60,000 bases of DNA from Bugula neritina (Eukaryota > Bryozoa > Gymnolaemata > Cheilostomatida > Bugulidae). Below the pieces are notes generated by a model. That model searched no databases, was not told the origin of the DNA, and saw nothing but the letters and a program-made list of their open reading frames with translations. The stretch lies in NCBI GenBank assembly GCA_964035545.1, contig OZ037765.1:12954698-13014697 (forward strand). Reading direction: 5' to 3'. Each line of letters begins with the position of its first letter. The first letter of the stretch is position 1. Of this stretch, positions 1 through 10,264 are shown one piece after another. The position numbers and the translations under genes are program-made.

Positions 1-510
1 AGTATTTGACTTTGCAGCGTCGGCATATGATTTCTCTAGTTTTGTCATACTTTCTTCAAGGGCAGTGTTTGTTGCTCCAATCTTTGCATTAATTTGTTGC
101 ATTATGTCTTCAATTTTATTAAGCTTTCTTGAGTGGGTGCTGTGAAGCGCAAGAGAGTCTTCACCGTTGTTGTTCACCCTGTCTCAGCCTTGAAGAGAAG
201 CTTCAATGACTGGAAGGCATGTGTTGCAGAACCATTTCACATTCTTTTCATCCATTTTGTCTAGCGTAGCAACATCTGAATTGGTGAGGCTTTGGCAGGT
301 ACCATGGAACCAATCATCACAAAAATCACATTGGATCCACTTAGCACCAAATTTTTGAGAAAGGCCTTTTGTGTTAGTAACATAGCAATCGACAATGTTA
401 CAAGTTTTGCATTCTGGGTTGGTCGAGTCTTTGTTTTTGTCATTTTGAGACTGTTGTGATCCTGGTTGTGGTTGGCTTTGAGTGTTCCAGTCACCAGCCA
501 TCACGGACAA
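1..510 (-). pseudogene. LINE ORF1 remnant with PHD finger and coiled coil (CR1/L2-like)
   Basis: A minus-strand frame opens at 510 (a second Met lies at 501). After a Gln/Ser-rich stretch it encodes a PHD-type zinc finger with the spacing CxxC...CxxC...HxxC...CxxC. The signature residues include CKTC, CDFC, a DDWFHGTC segment and CNTC. A TGA at about 181-183 interrupts the frame, but the same frame stays open and charged and heptad-like (coiled-coil-like) to the window edge. The stop could have arisen from a CGA codon by C-to-T change. PHD fingers followed by coiled coils are known in the first ORF of several invertebrate CR1/L2-type LINEs, where ORF1 protein binds RNA. A host PHD protein is the alternative. 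The in-frame stop and the transposon neighbourhood favour a dead LINE whose ORF2 would lie left of this window. Confidence 0.6.
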
Positions 511-805
511 CTAGAGTCTTGTGTTGTAGTAACAATACAATATAATGATAATTATGTTTATAGTTATTATTATTATTTATAATACTATACTAATTCGTAG
601 TATAGTATAGTTATTGGTTTCTAAGATCTAGAGAGCAAAAAGTTACTTTTTGTATGTTTTTGTATGGGGGAAATTTTTTGTATGCTTTGAGTATGTTTGG
701 ATATGAGGCACGCCCTACCTAAGTGGTGAATTTTGAACCAAATTGGCATAAGAATTTAAATCTTAAATTTTTGCGTCCGCCATCTTCGCAACCTTGACCT
801 TGTAT
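511..805. other. AT-rich non-coding stretch upstream of the PHD ORF
   Basis: No coding signal is seen. It contains a TA-rich stretch (about 540-615) and could be the 5' UTR of the PHD-LINE. No promoter was identified. Confidence 0.3.
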
Positions 806-1045
806 TCAAGGTTGAATTTCTGCAAGTATGCCTTTCATAGATCTAGTGTTAGAATAAAGAACTTTGAATGAACTTACATTGCTATTTGAACAATTTTGTT
901 TTTGTGAATTTTTTATTTTAAATGCGGATTTTCTTTTCGCTTCTGTCTCAGTTCCGGCCTCAATAAAAATCTCTTGTGTACGCTGTGCACTATTACGATT
1001 AAATCTAGCGGGTATCTTAGAAACCCTTGCTTCAGAACATCCCAC
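806..1045 (-). pseudogene. Possible LINE ORF2 endonuclease start
   Basis: This is a short minus-strand frame of 79 residues. Its C-terminal part, around SSFKVLYSNTRSM, resembles the first beta strand of APE-type endonucleases of CR1/L2 LINEs (pattern KVLYxNxRS). The rest is basic and unassigned. It stops after about 20 endonuclease residues, so it is at best a 5' scrap of ORF2. Confidence 0.3.
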
Positions 1046-1224
1046 TGTTAATTACCTCTGATTACCTCTGATGAGGTAGAACGCTCTTGACCATCATAAG
1101 ACGTTAGTAGAGCGCCTCATGTGTGTGACAGGGAGTGTTCCGTTGTTTTTTTTAGTGCTTCCGCATTACCGCTGATATTATTCAATTTAGATGGTGATAT
1201 TTAAAAGGAAAATTGATAGGTAAG

Positions 1225-2265
1225 CTAGGTAAACCCTCTCATGTCGCGTATCGTTCTTGGTAAGAAACTTTGGTGGTAACAGCTAGAGCGAGAAGAAATG
1301 GAGTTAGGTAAACCTTTTGTTGCTGATCTCGTAGTTACGGACATGAGAGAGCGATTTTCCACAACCTCATCATAGTCTGATGAAAGTGTACTGTGTGTGG
1401 CTTCAGACTGTAGAATACGTGTCAATAGTGTGAGTCTATGATTTTTACGCCTCGCTTGTAATGGTAGTAGACCCAGTTCGCATCGAGCGTCACTAACACT
1501 CTCTCGCCCCTTGAGACCTGATATGAACCTCACAGCACGGTTCTGAACCATTTCTATATCATGTATGGTGGTTTTTAAATAAGGATCCCAGAGGATATCT
1601 GCATAATCCAACCATGGACGGCAGAGGCTGGTGTAAGCCAAGAGTTTGCCATTTTTTGGAACATCATGGAGAACAAACTTTATTGCTCCCAGGACTCTGC
1701 TATTTTTTGTGATTTCAGCGCAATGTGTTTGTCAAATTTAAGGTTACTCTGCATGGTCACACCGAGATACTTGGTCTCTTCAGTCTATTGGAAAGGTGTA
1801 CTCCCAAGCTTATAAGATGGAAGGCCTGTTTGGCGACCAAATGATATAGCATGGCATTTACTTTCATTAAAAGGCATCTTCCACTGTTGTGACCAGTTAT
1901 ATACTGCATCGATATTGACCTGGAAGTCTGAGCATCTGCCTCTGAGTTTACTCTTTGGTATAACAGGGTGTCGTCTGCATAAAGACTGACACAACAATTG
2001 ACACAACTTGGTAAATCGTTAATATAAACCAGGAATAGTGTGGGTCTTAGCACAGATCCTTGGGGGACGCCGGATGTTACTGGGAGCTCAGTTGAGCATG
2101 AGCCTTTGATTACAACTCTCTGTTTTCTGTTGGTGATGAAATCTTGAATCCAATTTATAATCTGTGGTTTAACTTCTGGAATGCGTTGTAGTTTCAGTAG
2201 CAGTAGGGAATGGGGGACCTTGTCAGATGCTTTTTTGAAGTCTAGAACAATTGCATGTGTGTCTT
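1225..2265 (-). pseudogene. 5'-truncated CR1/L2-type LINE reverse transcriptase
   Basis: The frame enters in the middle of the RT palm, at a degenerate form of the F-D-x-K-A-F-D-x-V-PH motif. It continues through SGVPQGS, LFLVYINDL and LYADDTLLY, the hallmarks of non-LTR RTs. At least one frameshift near 1.95-2.0 kb moves the sequence to another frame. The C-terminal region (frame 1225-1641, with LDYADILWDP and RRKNHRLTLL) ends at a TAG at 1225-1227. The endonuclease and the RT fingers are missing, as expected for a 5'-truncated insertion. Its 5' end is fused in frame to a Gypsy RT at about 2266. Frameshifts make it inactive. Confidence 0.8.
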
Positions 2266-3386
2266 GTGATGTCTCTGGTTGTCTAGCACCAAGAATTGAC
2301 TCAACCTTCGCGGCATTTGGAGAGATGCCATCTTTAGAAAAAATATGACCAAGAAGCTTGATGGAACTCAAACCAAAGCAACATTTGACAGGATTTAGAG
2401 TCAAGTGACACTCTGACAAGTAAGCCATCACTTGCATTAGCCTATCTCTGTACTCTTCAGAATCCTTACCAAACACAACTATGTCATCAGCCATGTTTAA
2501 GACACCACTAAAACCATTGATAGTTTTCTGAATTGTGTACTGGAATACTTCAGGAGCAACTGACACTCCCATTCCAAGCCTACGAAATAGACCTACATGG
2601 CTAACAAAAGTAGTAATGTCTCTGGAACTTGGCTTCAGCTCACACTGAAAGAAACCCTGACGAAAATCTAGCTTAGAAAGTACCTGAGCACCATTCAACT
2701 CTACAAGCATCTCTTGAACGGTAGGAACTAGATATCTTTCTCTGATGATAGCAGTATTGACTCTATGCATGTCAACACAAAGGGGAACCTCATCACCTTC
2801 TTTAGGAACTACAACTGAAGGACTAACCCACATAAAAGCTACACCCTGCACTGGCTCAATAATATCCTCCTCAACTAACTGATTCAAAGGTTTCTCAACC
2901 CTACTGTGATAGCTAAATGAAAGCCGTCTAACTGGTTGGGCAACTGGTTCGCACTCAGTATCTATATGCAACTTGACCTGTACATCTTTCAGCTTACCAA
3001 CACCGCGGAAACATTCTGGGTACGGTGCCTTTACATAACTAACTCAGCATCACTGATATCTGTAACACTACACATGTTAGGCTTCATATGAATGACATGA
3101 CGTTTGCTAGCAGTTTCTGCACTCATAAGATTACATGCACTACCATCAAAAACATAAAATATAGCATTAGAAGTATGTGAGTTAACAGTAATTTCTGCAC
3201 AAAACTGACCCAACAATGGTAAGGGAGTTGATTGACCATACAAACTCTTAGTAGCAGGTTGCAATACTATGTCATTACTCAACAGTTCATATGTATGTTT
3301 GTCAATAAATCTAAATCTACAGCACCTGAGTCTATTAGAAAAGTCACTCTCTTACCACCAAGTGCAGTTTGACACTTGGGAGTTTG
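2266..3386 (-). pseudogene. Gypsy protease and partial reverse transcriptase (broken)
   Basis: Reading leftwards, the retropepsin motif LIDSGA lies near 3335. Its C-terminal half follows in another frame (3031-3282). A further shift leads to the RT that opens in frame from 2971. RT features are APVRR-like entry residues, VDMHRVN, and the catalytic box, which reads MADD (2483-2494) where YADD is usual. The frame runs into the connection region and then, at about 2266, continues without a stop into an unrelated LINE RT. RNase H, integrase and the 3' LTR of this element are not in the window. The protein closely parallels the intact Gypsy at 54-58 kb in motif order, so the two belong to related lineages. 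Confidence 0.8.
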
Positions 3387-3801
3387 TTAGCTGTTCTCAT
3401 TTTTAACTACGAACTGATTACTGAAACTGTCAACAGCCTTTGGAGTTACAACTGGCTCCACAGGAGTGTGCTGTACAGTGTTTGTTATAGATTTAAAAGT
3501 AGTCTTACTATGGCAGTACTTGGATCTGGCATAATTTACAGTCTTCTTGCAGTCTCTGCAGGTCTTGCTTAAGGCAGGGCAACTCTCATCATGAGATTTA
3601 TGTCCAGCCTTAGAACATCTGAAGCAGATTATGTCCCTAGTAGAAGTAGTATGAATCTTTTTATTATTGCTAGTTGTGGTCGTCTTTTTGTTCTGAAAAT
3701 TTGTTACTCTAGCAACAGCGTTATTAGCAGCAGTCGGTGTGGCAGTAATCATCTCCCCTTCTGGTAGTTGAACTGTAGCTGCTACTTCCATAGCTTCATC
3801 T
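3387..3801 (-). pseudogene. Gypsy gag, C-terminal part with zinc knuckles
   Basis: The frame contains two cysteine clusters typical of Gag nucleocapsid: a CCHC-like knuckle (CFRCSKAGHKSH...C) and a second CxxC...C cluster. They have the same arrangement as residues 213-250 of the intact Gypsy polyprotein at 54-58 kb. It follows on from the gag N-terminal half (5283-5736), from which it is separated by a 1,471-bp LINE insertion. The 10-bp duplication at both edges of that insertion shows that the two halves were once one frame. Confidence 0.75.
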
Positions 3802-3816
3802 CTCTCTCTCTCTTTG

Positions 3817-4442
3817 CTATCCCTCTAAGTAGAGTATGATGTCTGCCTGCAGCTGTTTGTGAGTAGCTTGATGACTTCTGAGTCCTATCAGTGATCTGCA
3901 TATGCGGTCACAGCGGAAGCATTTGAGGTCATCACTCGGTGTGTCTGTTGAGCTAAGCCTTCTTGCGGCCAGCTCTAAGTTCGTCTCTGTGTCGCATTCT
4001 TTCTTCTTCAAAGATTTGCATGCCTTTATGAACCATAGATCTCTATCTGGTCCTCCTTGCGGCATTCCATTCCCAGGTCTCTGTTCTGATGTGAGAGCGC
4101 TTCATACTGTCTTTGAGACAGTCTTTAAAGCGCTTCCTCTGTCCTCCTTGCAATCTTTTACCTATTTGTAGCTCCCCATAAAGGATCTGTTTAGGAAGTC
4201 TGTGACTTTTCATTCTCACTACATGTCCCGACCAACGAAGTCTGTTCTTGGTGACGAGGCTTTCAAGGCTTGGAATCTTTGTTTGTTGGTATACGCTGTT
4301 ATTAGTGCGCTTGTCAGTCCATTTGATGTCCAGTATTCCTCGCAATTTTCTCATGTGATAATTTTCTAGCTTCTTTATGTCAGTACTGTATGTAGCCCAT
4401 GTCTCAGATGCATACAGAAGTGTTGGTATGATGACAGCCTAC
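3817..4442 (-). pseudogene. RTE-type LINE ORF2, C-terminal segment
   Basis: Two adjoining frames (4354-4043 and 4065-3817) encode the post-RT region. It starts with a stretch resembling the YASETW motif upstream of 4354, then a conserved RLRWSGHVVRM segment, a basic KRFKD region and a terminal CxxC...H zinc-finger-like end (CFRCDRICRS...GLRSHQ). This order is characteristic of RTE/BovB-like elements of invertebrates. A frameshift lies near 4050. Confidence 0.75.
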
Positions 4443-5272
4443 TCACTACCCTGTCCCTGCCGCCACCTTCTAATCGCCATAGGGCTTTGTAAGTGTTTGC
4501 AGGCAGAATGCTGTGCGTGGATTAAAGTGGTTCTCATGATGCATTACAGAGAGCCACTGGCTTGGCTTGTCATACCCTGATCCAATGGCAAGGATACCTC
4601 GACAATTGGGGATATAATAAGTTGCAATGGACAACCGTTGGTCTGTTGTTCAACCTCAACCTGGCTGGAATAACGCATCCAGATGGTTCACCTTCATGCG
4701 GTAGAAAACAATATATGACATTGGCAACATGGAACGTCCGGACACTTATGGACAATAAGAGCAGTGACAGACCTGAGAGGCGTACTGCATTTGTGGCGCG
4801 TGAACTCAGAAGACTGAATATTGATATCGCTGCACTTCAAGAGACTAGACTCGCAGATGAGTGTCAGTTGACTGAGATGGGTGGCGGCTATACATTCTAT
4901 TGGAAAGGAAAGGAGGCAGATGACCACAGGCTGTATGGAGTGGGTTTTGCTATCAAGAATGAACTGGTAAAGCACATGGATCATCTTCCTGTTGGAATCT
5001 CGGATCGACTGATGACTCTGCAGATAAACATTGGAAATAACAGGAAAGCTACCCTGGTCAGCGCATATTCTCCAACGCTTTTGGCTGAACAGGCTGACAA
5101 GGAGCTATTCTACTCAGCTCTTGATCACACAGTGTCACAGATCCCGATTGCTGACAAGGTTGTTCTACTGGGAGACTTCAACGCAAGAGTTGGTACTGAC
5201 AGTGAGACTTGGAAAGGGGTTATCGGCAAAGACGGTATTGGTAATGTGAATGCAAATGGTCTGATGCTTCTC
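4443..5272 (+). pseudogene. RTE-type LINE endonuclease segment (inverted 5' part)
   Basis: The plus frame 4562-5284 carries an APE-like endonuclease. Visible features are TWNVRTL at the start, the catalytic-Glu segment LQETRL, the GVGFAI strand and the LLGDFNARVG motif. It resembles the craniofacial-development-protein-2-like endonucleases common to RTE elements. The frame ends by running into the target duplication and Gypsy sequence, so the last residues are not LINE-derived. The region 4443-4680 is probably the LINE 5' UTR. Confidence 0.75.
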
Positions 5273-5282
5273 AGCTTCATCT

Positions 5283-5736
5283 AGTGTGGTAATGTCAGCC
5301 ATCTCAATTAACTTCCTAGTAGAAGTTAGATGGTTCACTCCAGCAATAAATTGTTTTAACAAATTATCCTCCAACAGGTTGCCAAACTTACAGTCTCTGG
5401 CTGCTTCTCGAATTCAGATTTGAAAGTTTACTATGCTTTCACCTTCCCTTTTAGAGATAGATCTCAACTGAGTCTGTTCCAAGTGCTGATTAGTGGTTTT
5501 GCCATAGTGTGAGATTAACAGTTTGTGTGAGTTACAAAAGCAACATCTTTAGGTATTTCAGGAGACACCAAATCTCTAAGTGTCTGATACTGTTTTGCTG
5601 ATAATCCCATAAGTAGAATGAGCACCCTATCCCCATCTGTAGTCTTGGTAACTAGAAAATAACAGTCTAATCTCTCCAAATAGGACTCAACTTCTGTACC
5701 CTTTCCGAAACTAGGAATGGCTATGCTTGCAGCCAT
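5283..5736 (-). pseudogene. Gypsy gag, N-terminal part
   Basis: Starting from a Met at 5736 (a longer frame begins at 5766), this encodes a Gag-like N-terminus with an SIPSFGKGTEVESYLERL-like segment. In-frame stops and a shift occur between about 5400 and 5515. It is then interrupted at 5282 by the RTE LINE and resumes at 3801. The start lies about 35 bp from the primer-binding site, as expected for a short Gypsy leader. Confidence 0.7.
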
Positions 5737-5769
5737 AATAAATACTAACAGAACATAGGTTAACATCTA

Positions 5770-5779
5770 CTCGTCGCCA
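5770..5779 (-). promoter_or_regulatory. Primer-binding site of the broken Gypsy element
   Basis: The minus strand reads TGGCGACGAG, one base inside the LTR edge. From general knowledge of the tRNA-Ser(GCT) acceptor end (…CTCGTCG-CCA), this would pair over 10 bases. The identical decamer with the same one-base gap occurs next to the 5' LTR of the intact element (58370-58379). Confidence 0.6.
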
Positions 5780-5780
5780 A

Positions 5781-6000
5781 TGTTATATTGTCATCCGTGT
5801 GGTATTGTATTAATTGCAGAATTACTCAGATTTAAATAAGCAATCAAATATAGTTCTACTGAATTAAAATCCTCACACATGAGTTCAACTAGCATATCCC
5901 TACGCATGCCCACAAACATATAATTATATAATATCTAAAACTAGAAATATGATATCGCCTCGATGTAAACACAACACCCACTTCTCATTCTCGGATGACA
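5781..6000 (-). repeat. 5' LTR of the broken Gypsy element (about 220 bp)
   Basis: On the minus strand it begins TGTCATCCG and ends ATATAACA, giving TG...CA termini. It sits directly upstream of the primer-binding site. Its ends carry a near-terminal inverted repeat (TTGTCATCCG / CGGATGACAA). No partner LTR was found in the window, so the outer boundary rests on the TG..CA rule and the PBS. Confidence 0.6.
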
Positions 6001-6299
6001 ACTTAAGCCTAAGTGGCCTGTTATTTTTTTTTCTGGCTTACCAACTCCGTGGCATTTTTGAGTAAACATCACACCCTTTCAAAAATTCTGATAGCAATGT
6101 TACAGTACCTTAAAAAAAGCCTTTTTAGTACCAAATATTACCACATTTTTAACTCTGTTTGTTTGTTTGTATTTTCATCAAATAGTAGTTTATGTCATAG
6201 AAAAAAAATCGGTGATGAGGGTCCATATGCACAATAGCGAAGCTAGTCGAGGTGCTGGACCCAGAGGTAGCAGCCAGCAGAGCCCGCACGATGCGGACC

Positions 6300-9138
6300 C
6301 TAAATCAGTGAGTCAAGCAGGAACTGCTTCAAGACGACCGCAAACTCACTCCTACCTCGTATCTCCCTCAGATGCTTTGGGAGGGAGTTCCAGGCGTCGG
6401 CCATCTGATAGGTAACCTGTCTATGGCCACACGCAGTAGTGGAGAGTGGCAAGAAGAGACTGAGAGGAGCATGTCTGGTTGGGTAGGGAGGAAGGTAGTT
6501 AGATGCTAGGCGTAACGAAAATTCAGAATGGGCGAGTAGAAAAATTCGAAGTTTATAGAGTTCATTAATTGGTAATATTTTAGATTCTTTATATAAAGGT
6601 GCTGCGTGAAATCGAGGTGGTTTGTGAAAAATTATACGAAGTAGTCTATTTTGAATAGTTAAAATTTTATCTAGGTAAATGTATGGGGCATTGCCCCAGG
6701 CTTCTAAGCAATATACAATTTCACTATTTATTAGGCTATTATATAATAGAATTAAAACTTTGCGAGGTAGGAAGGTGGAAGCTACATAGATCAGTCCCAG
6801 ATTTTGGCGTAGTGTATTTTAAAGGTTCTCAATATGGGTAGCCCAATTTAAATTGTTATCAATTGTGATTTCTAGAAATTTGATTGGTTCTGCATTGTTA
6901 ATTTCGGTATTGTTTATAAAAAGAGGTTGGGAGATATGAAATTTATTTTGCGGATTCTTAATAATAATGAAATTTGTCTTTTCGATGTTGAGGGTTAATT
7001 TGTTTGTGAAGCACCAGATCTTTATTCTTTCAAGATTTCTATTTATTGTTTGAATTTCGTCATTAAGATTTTGGCTATGAAAAAAAGATTTGTGTCATCG
7101 GCAAATAAGATGGTGTTAAAGAATTGCGCACTTTCAATTGAGTCATTTATATATAGTAGGAATAATGTAGGACCTAAAATCGAACCTTGCGGTACCCCAC
7201 AACTGATCTTTAGTGGAGCTGAGGTAACATTGTTTAGGAAAACGCATTGAGTTCCGTCACTTAAATAGTGCTGTATTAGTTTGACAGACTCGTTAGAAAA
7301 ATTTACACTACTCAGTTTTTTAGTGAGAATATGGTGATCTATTGTATCGAAAGCTTTTGAAAAGTCTATAAAAACTCCAAGGACAACCAAACTCGAGTTT
7401 AGGGCGGAAAACGCATTATTAGCAAATTTAATCAGGGCATCGTGAGTTCCCTTCAATTTTTGGAATCCGTATTGGGAGCTTCATATTATTTGTTCATCAT
7501 ACAAATGATTTTGAATTCGGGTGTTGATAACTTTCTCGTAAATCTTTGAAAAAATAGGTAGGATTGATATAGGTATATAATTATTTAAAGATAACTTATT
7601 TCCTTTATGTTTGTATATAGGCAAAACTTTGGCGCTTTTCATTTTAGATGGTACGATACAGCTAAGGATAGAGTTGTTTATTATGTGTGTGAAAGGGGCC
7701 GCAAGAAAATCAGCACTATCTTTGACTAGTCTAGGAGCAATTCCATCTAGGCCTTCCGCTTTGTGCTCATTTATATTTTTCATCTGCTTTAAAACATCAT
7801 CCTCATCAACAACTAAAAATTTCTTTTTTTTAAAGTTTTCTGTGAAGTGTGTTGCAGGGCTACTGCATATTTCCGGGATTTTGTTAGCTAGATTGGGGCC
7901 AATTTCAGTAAAATATTTGTTAAAAGAATAAGCTATTTCTTTAGAATTTGTGACATTGCTTGAATCTGGTAGCTGGATTTTATTGAGAGCTTGTTTTGGC
8001 TTGTTTTTACCGCCTAAAGCTGTGTTGATGGTGTTCCACAGCTTTCTGGGATCTGATGATTGTTTTGATATTACAAGCTCATAATAATTTGCCTTGGCTT
8101 CTTTTATTAAGCGGGAAACTTTGTTGCGCTGTTTTACATAACAAGACTTCAGTTTAGGGCTGAACGGAAATGATTTATGCTTATTAAAAAGTGCAGGGGT
8201 TTTTGTACAGGATTTTGACAGTTGGGTCATGCTCCACAATTGGAGCAACAGAGTTAAACATTTCGGAGGTTTTTGCTAAAAAATTATTGTAAGCTGTTTC
8301 AACACATGGAATGCTAAAAACCAGCTCTTCCCAATTTGTTTTCCTAAGTATTTCATGTAATTTTTCTGGTTTGTATTTTTTATGACACCTCTTATATACT
8401 TGTGTAGATTTTTGATTTTCAAATTTGTCAAAAATGGCGAATACAGGAAGGTGATCTGACGTGTCTTTAAGAATAGTTCCAGATGTGATATTGTGAGAGT
8501 AGAAATTAACTAGGATGTGATCGATACATGTATGAAAAGTTCCTGAGATGCGAGTGGGTCAGTAATCAGGTTGTAAAAGTTATATTGGTGATGATATCAA
8601 GGTAGTCGGCTGAATTAGGACTGAAGGTGTTAATGTTAAGGTCACCAGTGATGATATGATCATGCCTCTCCATTTCCCGGGTGGCCATATACAGGTTTAG
8701 ATCTGTAAGAAACCTGCCGACATCCGACCCTGGAGAACGATAGATAGATGTAAGAATGAGCGACCTCTCACCAGTCCCAGCAATTCTCAACGACACAACC
8801 TCCGCGCCAGCGAGCTTCACTGGAAACGTCTCCGTGACCGCCAGGCTATTATGCACGTAGACCCCCGCGCCTCTACATCTAGTAGGACGACTGTCACCTA
8901 CATACACATAATTGGGAATCGGAAAGAAAGAGTGTTGGTAGTCTTATAAAAAAGTTTCACTTAAGCATATAATGTGAAAAGGGGATTTGATTTCTGACAA
9001 CAGTTCAAGAAGACGATTAAAGTTTTTTTTGATGCTGCAAATATTACAATGTATTATACGAAAACCTTTACTTATATTGGTATTAAATGAATCAACAGTA
9101 TAACTCATACAGTCAGGAATAGCAGCCATATAGAGCAA
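6300..9138 (-). pseudogene. LINE ORF2: APE endonuclease plus reverse transcriptase, several disruptions
   Basis: The endonuclease begins near 9138, with RIIHCNICSI and the LSETFL Glu motif, then a TAA near 8940. It resumes in the same frame to the DLNIN motif, shifts frame near 8565, and ends in a SDHLPVF motif. The RT shows DFSKAFDTIDHH, SCGVPQGSILGP, LLYIND and FADDTNLFF (7043-7456). An in-frame TGA near 7478 interrupts it upstream, a shift or stop follows at about 7043, and another stop is near 6816. The C-terminal domain is readable down to a TAG at 6300-6302. The protein would copy LINE RNA at nicked target DNA. As it stands, at least five lesions prevent this. Confidence 0.8.
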
Positions 9139-9182
9139 AGATTTTTTACAACTTTTTAAGAAAAATTAGTTAATTACGGCTT

Positions 9183-9887
9183 CTAGCTGCTATTCTTCAA
9201 TGCAATCAATTCACATTCGTTTTGTATGCGGATAGCATTTGAGTTTTGATCTTTACGTATATAAACTTTCTGGTTTACAGTCCATACAAATTGGTACTGA
9301 AGTTCTTCCTTAAGCTTTCTAGCCTTGTAAAACAGATTATGGGTTTCAAAAGAGAGAAGTTTATTTACATATACTTTGTAAGAACAATTCCGGAATCCTA
9401 AGGAGGCTGCAGTGATATCGTGCTTCTCTTTAAAAGCAGATAAGAAAGCATCTCTTTTGTGGCTTTGCATAAAACGGATAACAATAGATTTCTTGCTTTT
9501 ATTTCGATAGGCTAGGTCAATGTTGTTATTGTCCATAGATATCGTTTCCAGCTCAGCCAATTTAAGCACAATATCATTAAGCTTTTCCTCAGAATCGTGA
9601 GGTATGCCTTGGATCTCGATTGATTTTCGCAAAGAGTTTAGTTCAAGATCATGAACTTTTCTTACTGTCGACGGAAATTCTCTTCTTAATACTTCGACTT
9701 TGTCCTTGAGTTCACCAACCTCCTCTGTGTGGTACTCCAAACTGTGCTCGATGCTATTTACTTTTGTCTCAACGGTTTCGATTTTTTTGTTAATGAACTT
9801 TAGTTCGGCAAGGATTTGTTGAAACATTGCTGTAGTGTCGGTTTCAGCCTCTGAGCCAATTCGTTGCTTTCCCTTTGGAGGAGCCAT
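9183..9887 (-). CDS. LINE ORF1 protein, coiled coil plus RRM-like (L1-type ORF1 architecture)
   Basis: This is an uninterrupted 234-residue frame starting MAPPKGKQRIG. Residues of about 20-85 form a heptad-rich coiled coil (IETVETKVNSIEHSL and following). Residues of about 85-170 resemble the RRM-like core of transposase_22/ORF1p proteins, with strands around SIEIQGIP and KSIVIRFM. A basic C-terminal domain follows (VYVNKLLS...LFYKARKL). Such proteins trimerise and chaperone LINE RNA. It lies directly upstream of the broken ORF2 on the same strand. The open frame beside a dead ORF2 could mean recent decay or chance. Confidence 0.7.
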   Translation of the reverse strand: MAPPKGKQRIGSEAETDTTAMFQQILAELKFINKKIETVETKVNSIEHSLEYHTEEVGELKDKVEVLRREFPSTVRKVHDLELNSLRKSIEIQGIPHDSEEKLNDIVLKLAELETISMDNNNIDLAYRNKSKKSIVIRFMQSHKRDAFLSAFKEKHDITAASLGFRNCSYKVYVNKLLSFETHNLFYKARKLKEELQYQFVWTVNQKVYIRKDQNSNAIRIQNECELIALKNSS

Positions 9888-10034
9888 ATTAGCATGTAAT
9901 AGACACTTACCCAGTTTGGGGGTGGTTCATAGAGATCTCTCCACCCCTGTCACTATCCAGGCTTGAAGGCGGTATCCAGCAGTATTCTTGATATAGATTA
10001 TTTGAAATATTGTGCACTAGGAATAAAGGCTGTC

Positions 10035-10260
10035 TTAGTCTTGTGTTTTCTTTTTGTCCAGTTTTTGGACAATTGTTTCACAAAATTTTATTATGCTACC
10101 ATTGATATTATCTGTGTATTCCTTTAGCTTATTGACTGTTGAAGCATATGATTCAGTAACAGTATTTGTTTGTTCCTGTAGAGCATTTGTGCAAAGTTCT
10201 TTTATACTCGCTATATCCTTTTCAATACCTATTACTCCGGTCTCTAAACCATTGTTACGA
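10035..10260 (-). pseudogene. Coiled-coil ORF1-like LINE fragment
   Basis: The minus frame, which stops at 10035-10037, encodes about 70 charged residues with heptad spacing and a KLDKKK end. Its ESYASTVNKLKEYTDNI segment resembles the coiled-coil tail of the PHD-type ORF1 at 1-180 (which has EKSYADAAK). It is a short remnant with no start codon. Confidence 0.4.
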
Positions 10261-10264
10261 TTTT

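Larger units (their letters stand above)
3802..5272. mobile_element. RTE-type LINE insertion with 5' inversion (twin priming), nested in Gypsy gag
   Basis: The insert is flanked by the same 10 bases, agcttcatct, at 3792-3801 and 5273-5282, which is the target-site duplication. Its left part (3802-4442) reads on the minus strand and encodes the C-terminal end of an RTE-like ORF2. Its right part (4443-5272) reads on the plus strand and encodes the N-terminal endonuclease of the same kind of protein. The middle of the ORF (all of the RT) is absent. A 3' part in one orientation plus an inverted 5' part between a single target duplication is the known product of twin-primed reverse transcription. 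On the minus strand, a short GA-rich tract occupies the 3' tail position next to the duplication. Confidence 0.8.
6190..9990 (-). mobile_element. Nearly full-length two-ORF non-LTR retrotransposon (jockey/CR1-like)
   Basis: It has the layout ORF1 (9183-9887), a 44-bp gap, and ORF2 with endonuclease and RT (9138 down to 6300), followed by a 3' UTR of about 110 bp. ORF1 is intact, but ORF2 has several stops and frameshifts, so the copy cannot move on its own. The 5' boundary is uncertain. A different ORF1-like coiled-coil fragment starts at about 10035. No target duplication was identified. Confidence 0.75.
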
